Below, one piece after another: positions 24,823 through 34,393 of a stretch of DNA of 46,973 nt. The stretch's first letter is position 1, and each line of letters starts with the position of its first letter. A program made the position numbers and the translations under genes. The notes under the pieces were generated by a model, which worked only from the letters and a program-made list of their open reading frames with translations, was not told where the DNA came from and made no database searches. The stretch spans positions 1-46,973 of the forward strand of contig PSRJ01000205.1 of assembly GCA_003175985.1 (NCBI GenBank). The letters are read 5' to 3'. Source of the stretch: Terriglobia bacterium (GTDB lineage Bacteria > Acidobacteriota > Terriglobia > Bryobacterales > Bryobacteraceae).

Positions 24823-27030
24823 CTATCCCCGCGCCAACGCGGCCAGCACGCGCTTGGGCGTCAACGGATACTCCTGCATGCGGACACCCGTGGCATCGAA
24901 GAAAGCGTTGCCGATCGCGGCGGCAGCGGCTGCCATCACTTCTTCTCCCGCGCCCGTCGACCGTTGATCGAGCCGTTGCACCACTACCGCTGTGACCTCG
25001 GGAGACTCTTCGAAGCGCAGAATCGGATAGCTGTTCCAGTCCAGACTCGTCACATTAGTCGTCGAGAAGGTCACTTCTTCTTTAAACATCCTGCTGGCGG
25101 TCTGCACGAGTTGGCCGCTGATCTGGTTCTCGATAAACCCCGGATTCACTGCCAGGCCCGCATCCATCGCGCCATACAGATGCTTTGCAACGACGCGGCC
25201 CGTTTCCCTGTTGACTTCGATCTCGGCGACTGCCGCGCCGTAAGAAACCAGGTGCGTGCCGAGCCCGATACCGCGGCCGGTTACGACTTTAGCATCGGAA
25301 CGGTTCGACGCCGCGCGCCGGGGCGTCCAATTGGCGGCGCGCGCTACGGCATCCAGAACACCGAGCCAGCGTGCATCCTTTATATTGCGTTGGCGGAAGA
25401 GATAAGCATCCATCTCCAGCCGGTACGCCAGCTCGTCGATCGTCTGCTCGGACGCGAACGAGAACGAAAGATCCAACGGCGAGCGCAGCCAGCCGCCTTT
25501 CAGGTAGTCATTGGAAGGGATCTGATGATTCACCAGACGCAGGTTGGGCACGTCATACATTCCGCCGCAGTTCGCGGGGCTCACCTGTTGCGCCGCGCCG
25601 GCATTCCAGGGAGTGGCCGGAATTCCCAGCGCCAGTTGCGCCGAGGTCTCCACGGCGCTCCAGTTGTGGTGCCAGCCCTGGTATTCGTATGCCACCAATT
25701 TCCCCTGGGCGTCGGCGGCGGCCATGGCTTCGCCCACGTGCGCGGGACCGTAGTTATCCCACCCGTGCTCATCCCACCGCATGAACTGAAGACGCACCGG
25801 TTTCGCGGCCAGTTGCGAAAGCAGCGCCGCGCCTTGCGCCACATCGTCATAGCAGCTATGGCCATACGTGCCCGAGCCCTCGTAATACTGCACGCGAATC
25901 TTCTCCACGGGCAGGCCGAGGACGCGAGCGAGGCCGTTGCGGGTTCCATAAACATCCTGCGTCGAGCACATCACCAGTGCGGAATCCGCTGTCACTTCAG
26001 CCAGCGCGCAGTTCGGGGCAAACGGGGCATGCGCCTGATAGGGGCCGCGGTAACCCTGCGTAACAACATGCGCCGCCCGCTCACGCGCAGCGGCTACATC
26101 GCCGCGTTCCAGGACCACGCGGTCGGTGGGCTTCGCCGCGCGCATCTGTTCATAGAGACCGGCATTGGATGGCAGTGTGGGCGTGTTGTCCCAAGTCACC
26201 TTGAGTTGCTGAGCGGCACGGACGGCATCCCATTCGCTCTCGGCCGCCACGCCGAGAAAATCGCCCTTCCGCAAGACGCGCGCTCCAGGAATGCCGTGGA
26301 TTGAGCTCTCGTCAACGGCCAAGACCTTTGCTCCCGCCCCGTAAGCGCGCTGGCCTCGCGGGCGCACCACGCGAGCATGCAGCATTCCCGGCACACGCGC
26401 GTGCTGCATGTAGGTATATCTGCCGCTGACCTTATCGGGAATGTCGTTCCGCGGCACGGACGTGCCTACCACGTTATACTCCGCCGGCGATTTGACAGGC
26501 GCAGACCCGGTGAACGGCAGTTGGAACAACTTGCCGCCGATGAGCTGGCCATAATTCACGGAGCGCTGGGGGCTGCCCGCAACAGAGACAACCCCTTTGG
26601 AAACCGTGAGCCTTTCCACAGGAGCATCCAGTTGCTTGGAGGCGAGTTGCAGCAAAGCCAGGCGGGCTTCCGCAGCGGCCGTGCGAAGCTGCGGACCGCC
26701 CCGCTGAATCGAGGCGCTGGAATAGGTCCCGCCTTGATTCGGCGTGACGTTGGTATCGAGCCGCACGGTCTTGATCTGGCTCATTTCCATGTCCAGTTCT
26801 TCGGCGGCGATCTGGAGCAGACTCGTCGAGGAGCCTTGCCCGAGCTCGGCGAATCCGATATACACCGTGGCGGTGTTATCCGGGTGAATGGCGAGCCACG
26901 TGTCGATCTGTTTCGCATCGGGGGGGCCGGCGGTGGCGCCGCGGGTCTGTTGCGCGGGCAGTGTTTCCCGAAAACTGAAGCCGATCAGCAGAGCGCCGCC
27001 GGTCTTAAGAAAATCGCGGCGGGGAATCAT
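24823..27030 (-). CDS. Molybdopterin-binding subunit of a xanthine-oxidase-family hydroxylase (IorB-like), Tat-exported
   Basis: The 735-aa protein has a twin-arginine signal (IPRRDFLKTGGALLIGFSF). It belongs to the aldehyde/isoquinoline oxidoreductase large subunits that hydroxylate aromatic heterocycles or oxidise aldehydes with a molybdenum cofactor. Visible blocks are AELGQGSSTSLLQIAAEELD, the substrate/Moco region SNDYLKGGWLRSPLDLSFSFASEQTIDELAYRL, and STGAGEEVMAAAAAAIGNAF with the catalytic-glutamate candidate in GAGEE (693-697). The substrate is unknown. The ATG at 27030 overlaps the TGA of the iron-sulfur subunit gene as ATGA, so synthesis is coupled. The cytochrome c subunit that usually accompanies IorAB-type enzymes is not encoded next to it. 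Confidence 0.9.
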   Translation of the reverse strand: MIPRRDFLKTGGALLIGFSFRETLPAQQTRGATAGPPDAKQIDTWLAIHPDNTATVYIGFAELGQGSSTSLLQIAAEELDMEMSQIKTVRLDTNVTPNQGGTYSSASIQRGGPQLRTAAAEARLALLQLASKQLDAPVERLTVSKGVVSVAGSPQRSVNYGQLIGGKLFQLPFTGSAPVKSPAEYNVVGTSVPRNDIPDKVSGRYTYMQHARVPGMLHARVVRPRGQRAYGAGAKVLAVDESSIHGIPGARVLRKGDFLGVAAESEWDAVRAAQQLKVTWDNTPTLPSNAGLYEQMRAAKPTDRVVLERGDVAAARERAAHVVTQGYRGPYQAHAPFAPNCALAEVTADSALVMCSTQDVYGTRNGLARVLGLPVEKIRVQYYEGSGTYGHSCYDDVAQGAALLSQLAAKPVRLQFMRWDEHGWDNYGPAHVGEAMAAADAQGKLVAYEYQGWHHNWSAVETSAQLALGIPATPWNAGAAQQVSPANCGGMYDVPNLRLVNHQIPSNDYLKGGWLRSPLDLSFSFASEQTIDELAYRLEMDAYLFRQRNIKDARWLGVLDAVARAANWTPRRAASNRSDAKVVTGRGIGLGTHLVSYGAAVAEIEVNRETGRVVAKHLYGAMDAGLAVNPGFIENQISGQLVQTASRMFKEEVTFSTTNVTSLDWNSYPILRFEESPEVTAVVVQRLDQRSTGAGEEVMAAAAAAIGNAFFDATGVRMQEYPLTPKRVLAALARG

Positions 27031-27536
27031 CGCGCCACCCCCGTCATCGCCTTGGAGGCGCGCTGTATGGCTTTGAGGATCCGCGGATATGTTCCGCAGC
27101 GGCACAGGTGGCCGTTCATCGCCAAGCGGATCTGCATTTCGCTCGGCTGCGGCGTCTTCGACAACAGCTCGGAAGCCTTGATGATCATGCCGTTGAAGCA
27201 GTAGCCGCATTGTACGGCCTGTTCATCGATCAGAGCCTGCTGCACCGGATGCAGCGCCGGCGCTTGCGGAAGCTTCTTCTGGGCGGCGTACCAGGCGGGC
27301 AGGCCTTCGAGCGTCGTCACGGCCTTGCCCTGAACCGAGGCGACCGGTGTTACGCACGAGCGCGTTTCCACTCCGTTCACCAACACCGAGCAGGAGCCGC
27401 ACTGCGCGAGCCCGCAGCCGAACCGCGGACCGTGAAGCTGTAATTCATTGGAGAGCACATACAGCAGCGGCGTTTCCGGCGCCGCGGCAACCGTCCACTC
27501 CCGTTCATTCACCTTGATCTTGAGCTGCGTGGCCAT
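27027..27536 (-). CDS. 2Fe-2S subunit of a xanthine-oxidase-family hydroxylase (IorA-like)
   Basis: The 169-aa electron-transfer subunit carries two [2Fe-2S] clusters. The plant-ferredoxin-type cluster is held by Cys41, Cys46, Cys49 and Cys61 (FGCGLAQCGSC...SC). The helical-domain cluster is held by Cys110, Cys113, Cys145 and Cys147 (QCGYCFNGM...CRCGTY). No export signal is present, as expected for a subunit that folds with the Tat-tagged large subunit and is carried out with it. The ATG at 27536 has AAGGG about nine bases upstream; an extension to 27560 is possible but adds nothing family-like. It is followed by the Moco subunit with a four-base overlap. Confidence 0.93.
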   Translation of the reverse strand: MATQLKIKVNEREWTVAAAPETPLLYVLSNELQLHGPRFGCGLAQCGSCSVLVNGVETRSCVTPVASVQGKAVTTLEGLPAWYAAQKKLPQAPALHPVQQALIDEQAVQCGYCFNGMIIKASELLSKTPQPSEMQIRLAMNGHLCRCGTYPRILKAIQRASKAMTGVAR

Positions 27537-27592
27537 TGCGGAAACCCTTCGCGCCATCATAGCAGCCTATTGCACGAGGGCGCGGGGGCGAA

Positions 27593-30500
27593 TCAAAAAA
27601 CTACCTTCAGGCTGAATTGCAGCTCCCGCATATCGATTCCGGCGCGCGTAGTGGTTATCGTGCCGAAACTGCCCGTGCCCGGGATGGGGACTCCGCTGGC
27701 ATCCAGACGGTTATTTCCCAAGTTGTTGTTCGGGTCCCCAAAATTGGGGTGATTGAGGAAATTGAAAACCTCGAAGCGGAACTGCAAATACCGCCGCTCG
27801 GTGAAGTAGAAGTTCTTCAGAGTGGAGAAATCCCAGTCGAAAATCCCGGGGCCGCGGGCGACGTTGCGCCCGGCGTTACCGTAGGTTCCCAGGGGCTGCA
27901 GTGAAAACGCCGCGATGTTGAACCATTGGCCCGGCGTCGGATTGCTCAGGACCGGACTGATGCCGGTAGCGTTCGTGCGATCGTATCCTGTGCTGGTTTG
28001 GGAACGGTCGGAACCTGGGACAATCGTCAGCGGGAACCCGGTTCCGATGGTCACAATCGAATTCAATTGCCAGCCACCGATCACTTTGCTTGCGGCGCCC
28101 TGATTCAGGAAGGCTTTTCCGCGGCCGACAGGCAAATCGTAAACAGCCGAGGTCACCCAGCGCTGGCGCTGGTCGAAGACTGACACCCCTCGCTCGCAAG
28201 AGAGGCAATACGAGTTCTGCGGGTACAGTGGGTCCGTGCCGAGGGTGCGGACGCCGCTGCCGTTATCGATAGACTTCGAATAGGTATAGCCCGAGAGAAC
28301 CGTCAACCCATTCGCCAGACGCCGCGTGAACTTGACGGCAAGCGAATTGTAATTGGAATCGCCCGAATTTACCACTCCTTGAATCAGTCCCCATTCCGGA
28401 AATGGCCATCGCTGCGCCAAGGGGGCAGAACCGAGCACGGGTTGGTTCGCGAGATAACTGAACCGTTGCAGCAGATGCCCCTGAGTGCCCAGGTAACCCG
28501 CTTCGAGGGCCGTGGAATTGGAGATCTGGCGTTGGATGTTGAATTCGTATTGTTCGACGTACGGAGTCTTGTGATCATAATTGTGGGCGAGCGCCAGCGG
28601 CTGATTGATGCAGACCAGCGGGGCAATGTTGCCGCACGGAGTATTTCCAACTGCCAGGATCGGGTTTTCCCAGGTCAGATTATGGTTGCTCTGGGTGACG
28701 GTGAAACGGCCCACAAAGTTCCGGCCCATGTCGAACACTGCATTCCCGATATCCTGGGCATAGAAAATTCCCGCGCCGAATCGCACCGTCCATTTCTGGC
28801 TCGGGCTCCAGGCAATTCCGAGTCGCGGCGCGAAATTGTTGTAACTGGCGGCGACCAGCCGGTTGCCGAGAAGGCTGTCCGTCCTCTGCACCGGAAGATT
28901 CGGATTGAAGCGGATGGGCATATCCTGATAGAAATCGCCAGTCCCAGGGCGGACGAATATTGGCTGCAGTTTCGGGTCGGTGATGTTGGCAACGGCAGCG
29001 TTCAACGGGACATAAGCGTTCAAAAGATTGGGGCGCCTGTCGGACCACGGTGGAACGAACTCATAGCGCAATCCCACGCTTACTGTCAGGTTCGGCCGGA
29101 CTTTCCACGCATCGGTAATGTAATAGGCCTGGCTGGTAGCGCGGAGTTGCGTGTTGGCCAGGCCGGCGGCATCGGAATTGTTATACAAATAGCCGAGCAT
29201 ATAGTCGGCAAAGCCATAACCCGTGGCTTGGTTCTGGAAACCCGCCGCACCGCGTGGGAACTGGTTTCCAATTTGACTGTAACGGTCGCGGCGAATATCG
29301 GCTCCGAACTTTATGGCATGCTTGCCGCGAGACCATGACACGTTGTCCGTCCACTGGAACGTATAGTTGTAGTTGAGATAAGGCGAATTGTTGTCATCGC
29401 CGAAGCCGCTGAATCCCAGAATGCCAACCGAAGGAGTGCCCCACGCTATCGGTGGGGGATCCGGCATGGGAATGCCAAACTCCTTGATCACATCCCTTTT
29501 GTAATTGAGCTCTCCCCCGATGTCGTTAAAGAAATGATCGACGCCGAAACGGAATTCGTTGACCAAGTTCGGCCTAAGGATACGAGTATTGTCGATCATA
29601 CCCTGATGCGCCGTGGTCGCCGTGAAGTGGCCGTTCAGATAGAGCGCCGGGTTGAGAATGTATTCATCGTCCCAGCTAACGCGTCCGAACCAGTTTGACT
29701 TGGTGCTCTCCACAAAATCGATGCGGCTGGTGAACTGATCTTTGTTCGTAATGTTTCTGTCCAGGGCCAGGTAGTTGCGCACCAGCGCGGAACCGGGTTG
29801 GTTCGGCGCCGGATAAAATTCGAGCATCTTCAAAGAAATCGAATCCAGCCGCTCCCTAGGGATGCGATTGCCCGCGAACGGCTGGTTGTTAGTCAAGGGG
29901 TCAATAATGGGCGTGCCTGGCAGAATCTGAGAGAAGTCCCCGGCGCGCATGGCGCCGGAAGGCACGTTGTATACGCCCTGAGTCTGATTGTGCAGCCGGA
30001 AGCCTTCAAAGTTGGCCATGAAGAAGAGCCGGTTCTTGCCGTTATAAATCCTGGGAATCCGGATCGGCCCACCTAGCGTGAAACCATACTGGTTCCATTT
30101 GAATGGTGACGAAGCCGGCACCGCGGCAGTGAAGGCGTACGGCAGCGCATCGAGCTTGTTGTTGCGGAGAAACTCCCACAAGGTTCCGTGATAGTCATTG
30201 GTGCCGCTCTTGGTGGAGACGTTGACCTGGCCGACTTCGCGGCCGAACTCGGCCGAGTAGACGCCCGTTTGAACCTTGAACTCCTGCAAGGCGTCAATCG
30301 AGGGAAGGAAAAGATAGGAGTTGAAGTTTACATCCGTGTTGCTCATGCCGTCCAAGGTGAAATAATTCCATTCGCGGCGATTGCCGGAAATGGAGAGCTG
30401 CTGCGTGCTGCGATCGCCTCCCTGGCGCGAACTGGACTGTCCGCCATTGCCAAAGGATGTGTTCACGTTCGGGCTAAGAGCCGCCAATTGAAGGAAATTG

Positions 30501-30952
30501 CGGCCATTGAGAGGCAGATCCACAATACGCTGGTTTTCGATGACGGTGCCGATAGTCGCGTCCTCGGTGTTGAGCAACGGCGCGCCGCCGGTCACCTCCA
30601 CAGCCTGTGTCACCGCGCCGACCTGGAGTTGAAAATCGAGGCGCGCCACCTGCTGGACTTGCAGCTCAACATTGTTGCGGATCTCCGACTGGAAGCCCGG
30701 CATCTCCACTCTGATGTTGTAGACGCCCGGCAGCAGGGTGGGGAAATTGTAGAGGCCCGCGGCATTCGTAACTTCCTTGCGGGTGAAATTAGTTTGTGGA
30801 TTAGTGACTGCTACTGCGGCGCCCACCACCGCGCCCCCGGTAGAGTCAGTCACCAGTCCCGTGATTTCCCCGAACGTCTGGCCGAACGCAGGCACTGCAA
30901 TTGCGAGCGTAATGACCTGAAGAGAAAAGCCCAAGCAAAATTTGGCGCCCAT
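27593..30952 (-). CDS. TonB-dependent receptor with carboxypeptidase-regulatory-like domain (receptor 2)
   Basis: The 1119-aa outer-membrane protein has a signal to about residue 25 (VPAFGQ), then a regulatory-like beta-sandwich (GEITGLVTDSTGGAVVGAAVAVTNPQT... to about 110), the plug with LPLNGR at 146-151 and a barrel ending FSLKVVF. The plug text (LDGMSNTDVNFNSYLFLPSIDALQEFKVQTGVYSAEFGREVGQVNVSTKSGTN, in pieces) is typical of acidobacterial Oar-like receptors. The ligand is unknown. Start ATG 30952 has AAGGAG seven bases upstream, and a seven-base-pair hairpin stands one base before that ribosome site (30967-30988). It is probably co-transcribed with receptor 3 upstream (63 bp gap) and perhaps with the molybdenum hydroxylase genes downstream. 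Confidence 0.9.
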   Translation of the reverse strand: MGAKFCLGFSLQVITLAIAVPAFGQTFGEITGLVTDSTGGAVVGAAVAVTNPQTNFTRKEVTNAAGLYNFPTLLPGVYNIRVEMPGFQSEIRNNVELQVQQVARLDFQLQVGAVTQAVEVTGGAPLLNTEDATIGTVIENQRIVDLPLNGRNFLQLAALSPNVNTSFGNGGQSSSRQGGDRSTQQLSISGNRREWNYFTLDGMSNTDVNFNSYLFLPSIDALQEFKVQTGVYSAEFGREVGQVNVSTKSGTNDYHGTLWEFLRNNKLDALPYAFTAAVPASSPFKWNQYGFTLGGPIRIPRIYNGKNRLFFMANFEGFRLHNQTQGVYNVPSGAMRAGDFSQILPGTPIIDPLTNNQPFAGNRIPRERLDSISLKMLEFYPAPNQPGSALVRNYLALDRNITNKDQFTSRIDFVESTKSNWFGRVSWDDEYILNPALYLNGHFTATTAHQGMIDNTRILRPNLVNEFRFGVDHFFNDIGGELNYKRDVIKEFGIPMPDPPPIAWGTPSVGILGFSGFGDDNNSPYLNYNYTFQWTDNVSWSRGKHAIKFGADIRRDRYSQIGNQFPRGAAGFQNQATGYGFADYMLGYLYNNSDAAGLANTQLRATSQAYYITDAWKVRPNLTVSVGLRYEFVPPWSDRRPNLLNAYVPLNAAVANITDPKLQPIFVRPGTGDFYQDMPIRFNPNLPVQRTDSLLGNRLVAASYNNFAPRLGIAWSPSQKWTVRFGAGIFYAQDIGNAVFDMGRNFVGRFTVTQSNHNLTWENPILAVGNTPCGNIAPLVCINQPLALAHNYDHKTPYVEQYEFNIQRQISNSTALEAGYLGTQGHLLQRFSYLANQPVLGSAPLAQRWPFPEWGLIQGVVNSGDSNYNSLAVKFTRRLANGLTVLSGYTYSKSIDNGSGVRTLGTDPLYPQNSYCLSCERGVSVFDQRQRWVTSAVYDLPVGRGKAFLNQGAASKVIGGWQLNSIVTIGTGFPLTIVPGSDRSQTSTGYDRTNATGISPVLSNPTPGQWFNIAAFSLQPLGTYGNAGRNVARGPGIFDWDFSTLKNFYFTERRYLQFRFEVFNFLNHPNFGDPNNNLGNNRLDASGVPIPGTGSFGTITTTRAGIDMRELQFSLKVVF

Positions 30953-30966
30953 GAAAACACTCCTTT

Positions 30967-30988
30967 GCGAGCCACACCCACGGCTCGC
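30967..30988 (-). other. Intercistronic hairpin abutting a ribosome-binding site
   Basis: GCGAGCC (30967-30973) and GGCTCGC (30982-30988) are perfect complements around an eight-base loop. On the minus-strand transcript the hairpin lies between receptors 3 and 2, with one base before the AAGGAG of receptor 2. There is no U-run, so a simple intrinsic terminator is unlikely. mRNA processing, protection from decay or control of ribosome access are possible roles. Confidence 0.5.
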
Positions 30989-31015
30989 CTGGTTTCATTC
31001 CCGCCGCGGCCAGTG

Positions 31016-34000
31016 CTAAAAAACGAACTTCAGGCTCAGCTGCATGCTGCGAGCCGGGTACGATGCACTGATTTGACCGGCCGTCGCTGAACCGATCTGC
31101 GCGCCGCTTGCGCTGTTTGGCGCAGCGCCCGCGACGTTTTGATCGGGGTTTACGAAGTTGACGCGATTGAAGGCATTGAACATCTCCCATCGGAACGTTG
31201 CCCGCATCTGCTCATTGATGCGAAAGTCCCGGTGTATGCCTGTATCCATGTTGAAATAGCCGGGGCCTTCGAGAATCAAAAGCCCGGAGTTGCCGAAAGT
31301 GAACTGCTGCGGAGACCGGAACGCCGAGGTGTCGAACCAACGATCGATCGTGCGCTGGTCACTGGGCAAATTACCATCGCCTACGCGATTCGGACGCTCG
31401 ATGAAGTTCACGGCCGGATTGCTGCCCAGCGAGTTGGATACCGAAGTCGCCAGGCTGGGACCAAAGTGAGCCCCTGTATACATGCTCCAGATGCCCGAGA
31501 TGTTCCAGTTCCCTACAATGTGGGCGGCGATGCCTCGATTGATGTAGCTGCGCCCAAAGCCGAACGGCAGCTCGTAGACGTGGTTGATCACCACCATGTG
31601 CCGCCGGTCTTCGAGTGCATTACCCCACTCGCAGGCGGAACAGCGGGAATTCTGGGGCTGGACGGACGTGGATGGCCCCCGGGCGTTGGCCAGGTTGTGC
31701 GACCAGGTCCAGGCGAGCGAAGCTGTAAGCCCCTTGGCGTAGCGCTTTACCAGGTTCACTTGCAGCGAGTGATACTTGGAAGCTCCCCAGTTTGTCCGGT
31801 AATCGATATCGCCCAGTGCGGGATCGATACTGAACAAAGGCCTTCTGGGGTTGAGCGCGCCCGCGCCCGGCACAGCCTGGTTGGCGTTAATCGAATTGAT
31901 CAGATCCAGGGTCCGCGACCCCACGTAGGAGACGTCGAGCATGAGGTTCGACATCAGCTCGCGCTGGATGCCCAAGCTCCACTGCATCGCTTTGGCGTCC
32001 TTCATATGTTGATCGAACGCGATTACATTGCCGTTGTAAATCTCCGGGTGAGTCAGGTCGGGCGCGACCGGCAGCGGAAGACCGGCCGCGATCGTGAACG
32101 GCGGCGGAGCCGTGAGGTCGGTGGTCAGAAGCTGCGAAATGGTCAGCGGCGGGTCTTGATGTAGCTGCTTACCGGCGTTATATGCCTCTACGAACGAGAT
32201 GCCCGCGCCCGATCGCAGCACCGTCTTATGATCGTTGGTAAGCACCCAGGCGATCCCGAGGCGCGGCGAAAAGTTGTTCGTGTCCAGAACACGGAGCGCA
32301 CTTCCCAGTCCATTAGCGCCGTTTGTCAGGAACTTGCCGGCCACCACGTCAAAGTTCGTCCAGCGGTTGTTTACTTCATGAGGGGGCGCTTGCAATTCAT
32401 ACCGCAGACCATAGGTCAGAGTCAGCCGGTTATTCACGCGCCAGGAGTCCTCGGCAAACAGCGAGCTTTCCCAATAGCGCATCCCGAAGAAACCGCTTTG
32501 AATGCTGCGCGTGACTGTGGCGAAGCCGCCTAATGCGAAGTCCGCCAGTACGGAGCCGCCCGTGCCGGCTCCGATCTGCCGCGTGAACTGGCCGTTGAAC
32601 GTATACCAGCCGCGTGGCGCGATCGCGGTGTGACCGTTGAAATCGTGGCGAATGTAACTGCCGCCGAATTTGAGCGTGTGCGATCCTCGAACCTGCGTGA
32701 GCGTATCCGCCGCCTGGTACGAAATGGTCCGGGCAAACTCGGGAGACTGGGCGGTGTCTCCGATAGTGGTGAAGCCGGTCATTGCGTAACCGGGTATTCC
32801 TCGACTGGTATCGCTGATGTTTAGGCCGGGGATTCCCAGCGCTTGCGCGATATTGTATGGATCGTTGGCCGTGACAAACGCCGAATTCCACCGCACCGCA
32901 CCAACCCGGGCCTCGTTCACAAGCGACGCCGTGAACACCTTTGTGTAATTCACTGCAGCCGCCCAGTTCTTCAAGGTGTTGGTGCTGCCCCCGGTGAGGT
33001 AGGCGCTCATGGGTATGCCGGGGTTGGGCGGCGCTGGTATGGAGCCGGTGCCCAGGCTGGCCGAATTGTCGTAGCTGTATTTGAAGAAAAGCCGGTCGCT
33101 CGCCGCCAGATTCTCGTCCACGCGAATGTCAAACTGGTCGACACGCTCGGTGGTTGCGGGATTGAACGTAAGATTCCGTGTCGTTCCCGGCGAAGTCGGC
33201 GCCGGCAGCAGATTCATCAGCTTGATCGCGATGGGATCGATCATCCGCAGCGGTATCTGGTTTCCTGTGAACGGAACCCGCGGAGCGCCTGCCGCGGGTG
33301 AACTGTATGGATCGTAGACCGGCGTGGTCAGCGACGAAAAGTCACCCGTGGTCACCATCTGCCGTTGCGCCACACTCGGTATGGTGGAAACCGTCGTGGT
33401 GGGCTGAGCCAGCCGGATCCCCTGGTAATCTCCGAAAACGAACGTCTTGTCTCGCCGGATCGGTCCGCCGAGCACGCCGCCGAACTCGTTCCGCCGGAAA
33501 TGCGGCTTGGTCAGGCCCGCGCGGTTGCTGAAGAAATTGTTGGCGTCCAGGTGATCGTTGCGAAGAAACTCGTACGCATCGCCGTGAAATTGGTTGGTTC
33601 CCGATTTGGTTTGAACCACCGTGACGGCCCCCGCCGCGGCCCCATACTCCGCCGAATAGTTGCTGGCCATCACACGCATTTCCTGGATCGAGTCGATAGT
33701 CGGCACAATCGCCAGGCCGTTCAGCCATAGGCCGCGGTCGAACATTCCGTCAACCAAATAGCTGTTGTTGTTCCAAACCGATCCGTTCACGCTTACCGAG
33801 TTGTTGGCCCGCATCTGGTATCCGGTCAGCGCAGTCGGCAGCCCGGGATTCTGCGGGGCCGCGCCCGCTCCGAGTTGTAGCAGTTGAGTCAGCGAACGTC
33901 CGTTGAGGGGCATTTCCAGCATCTGCTGATTGTTAATCAGCGTGGAAACGGCAGCCGTTTGCGATTGCAACAACGGCGCCTCGCCGGTCACCTCCACCGT

Positions 34001-34345
34001 CTCTTGAACATTGCCGACCGTGAGCCTCAGATCGACCGTTAACGTGTCGGCCGCCGTGAGTACGATTCCCGAGCGAATCAGCTTCTGAAAACCCGTACGT
34101 TCCACAGTGACGCTGACGGCTCCTGTCGGAAATGAGTAAATGACGTATTGCCCGTTCTCATTGGTTGTTACGGTGCGGGTCAGGCGAGTCCCTTCGCTCA
34201 GAATGGTTACACTTGCTCCCGGCACTACAGCCCCGCCCGGGTCTGTCACCACACCTACCAGCGTTCCGCTTTCCGCCTGAGCGAAGAGATTCCACGCCAT
34301 GCTCGCCGTCAAGCATGCGCGGAACCACCAATTCCTGGAAATCAT
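31016..34345 (-). CDS. TonB-dependent receptor with carboxypeptidase-regulatory-like domain (receptor 3)
   Basis: The 1109-aa protein has the order signal (MISRNWWFRACLTASMAWNLFAQ), regulatory-like domain (GTLVGVVTDPGGAVVPGASVTIL...), plug with MPLNGR at 145-150, and barrel ending LSLKFVF. The middle of the plug reads YLVDGMFDRGLWLNG and later ASNYSAEYGAAAGAVTVVQTKSGTNQFHG, standard for this receptor class. The ATG at 34345 has GGGAGGA about seven bases upstream. It lies 48 bp after the beta-propeller gene and 63 bp before receptor 2 on the same strand, so the three may form one unit. It is only distantly similar to receptor 2, so it is not a fresh tandem duplicate. Confidence 0.9.
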   Translation of the reverse strand: MISRNWWFRACLTASMAWNLFAQAESGTLVGVVTDPGGAVVPGASVTILSEGTRLTRTVTTNENGQYVIYSFPTGAVSVTVERTGFQKLIRSGIVLTAADTLTVDLRLTVGNVQETVEVTGEAPLLQSQTAAVSTLINNQQMLEMPLNGRSLTQLLQLGAGAAPQNPGLPTALTGYQMRANNSVSVNGSVWNNNSYLVDGMFDRGLWLNGLAIVPTIDSIQEMRVMASNYSAEYGAAAGAVTVVQTKSGTNQFHGDAYEFLRNDHLDANNFFSNRAGLTKPHFRRNEFGGVLGGPIRRDKTFVFGDYQGIRLAQPTTTVSTIPSVAQRQMVTTGDFSSLTTPVYDPYSSPAAGAPRVPFTGNQIPLRMIDPIAIKLMNLLPAPTSPGTTRNLTFNPATTERVDQFDIRVDENLAASDRLFFKYSYDNSASLGTGSIPAPPNPGIPMSAYLTGGSTNTLKNWAAAVNYTKVFTASLVNEARVGAVRWNSAFVTANDPYNIAQALGIPGLNISDTSRGIPGYAMTGFTTIGDTAQSPEFARTISYQAADTLTQVRGSHTLKFGGSYIRHDFNGHTAIAPRGWYTFNGQFTRQIGAGTGGSVLADFALGGFATVTRSIQSGFFGMRYWESSLFAEDSWRVNNRLTLTYGLRYELQAPPHEVNNRWTNFDVVAGKFLTNGANGLGSALRVLDTNNFSPRLGIAWVLTNDHKTVLRSGAGISFVEAYNAGKQLHQDPPLTISQLLTTDLTAPPPFTIAAGLPLPVAPDLTHPEIYNGNVIAFDQHMKDAKAMQWSLGIQRELMSNLMLDVSYVGSRTLDLINSINANQAVPGAGALNPRRPLFSIDPALGDIDYRTNWGASKYHSLQVNLVKRYAKGLTASLAWTWSHNLANARGPSTSVQPQNSRCSACEWGNALEDRRHMVVINHVYELPFGFGRSYINRGIAAHIVGNWNISGIWSMYTGAHFGPSLATSVSNSLGSNPAVNFIERPNRVGDGNLPSDQRTIDRWFDTSAFRSPQQFTFGNSGLLILEGPGYFNMDTGIHRDFRINEQMRATFRWEMFNAFNRVNFVNPDQNVAGAAPNSASGAQIGSATAGQISASYPARSMQLSLKFVF

Positions 34346-34393
34346 CCCGCGTCCTCCCGATTGGCGCCTGCGATTACCCTTCGCGGCGACGCC

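Noticed and set aside
27593-34345. Receptors 2 and 3 as a recent tandem duplication
   Set aside because: Adjacent and similar in size, but their sequences diverge throughout, including signal, plug and loop regions; no long nucleotide identity is visible.
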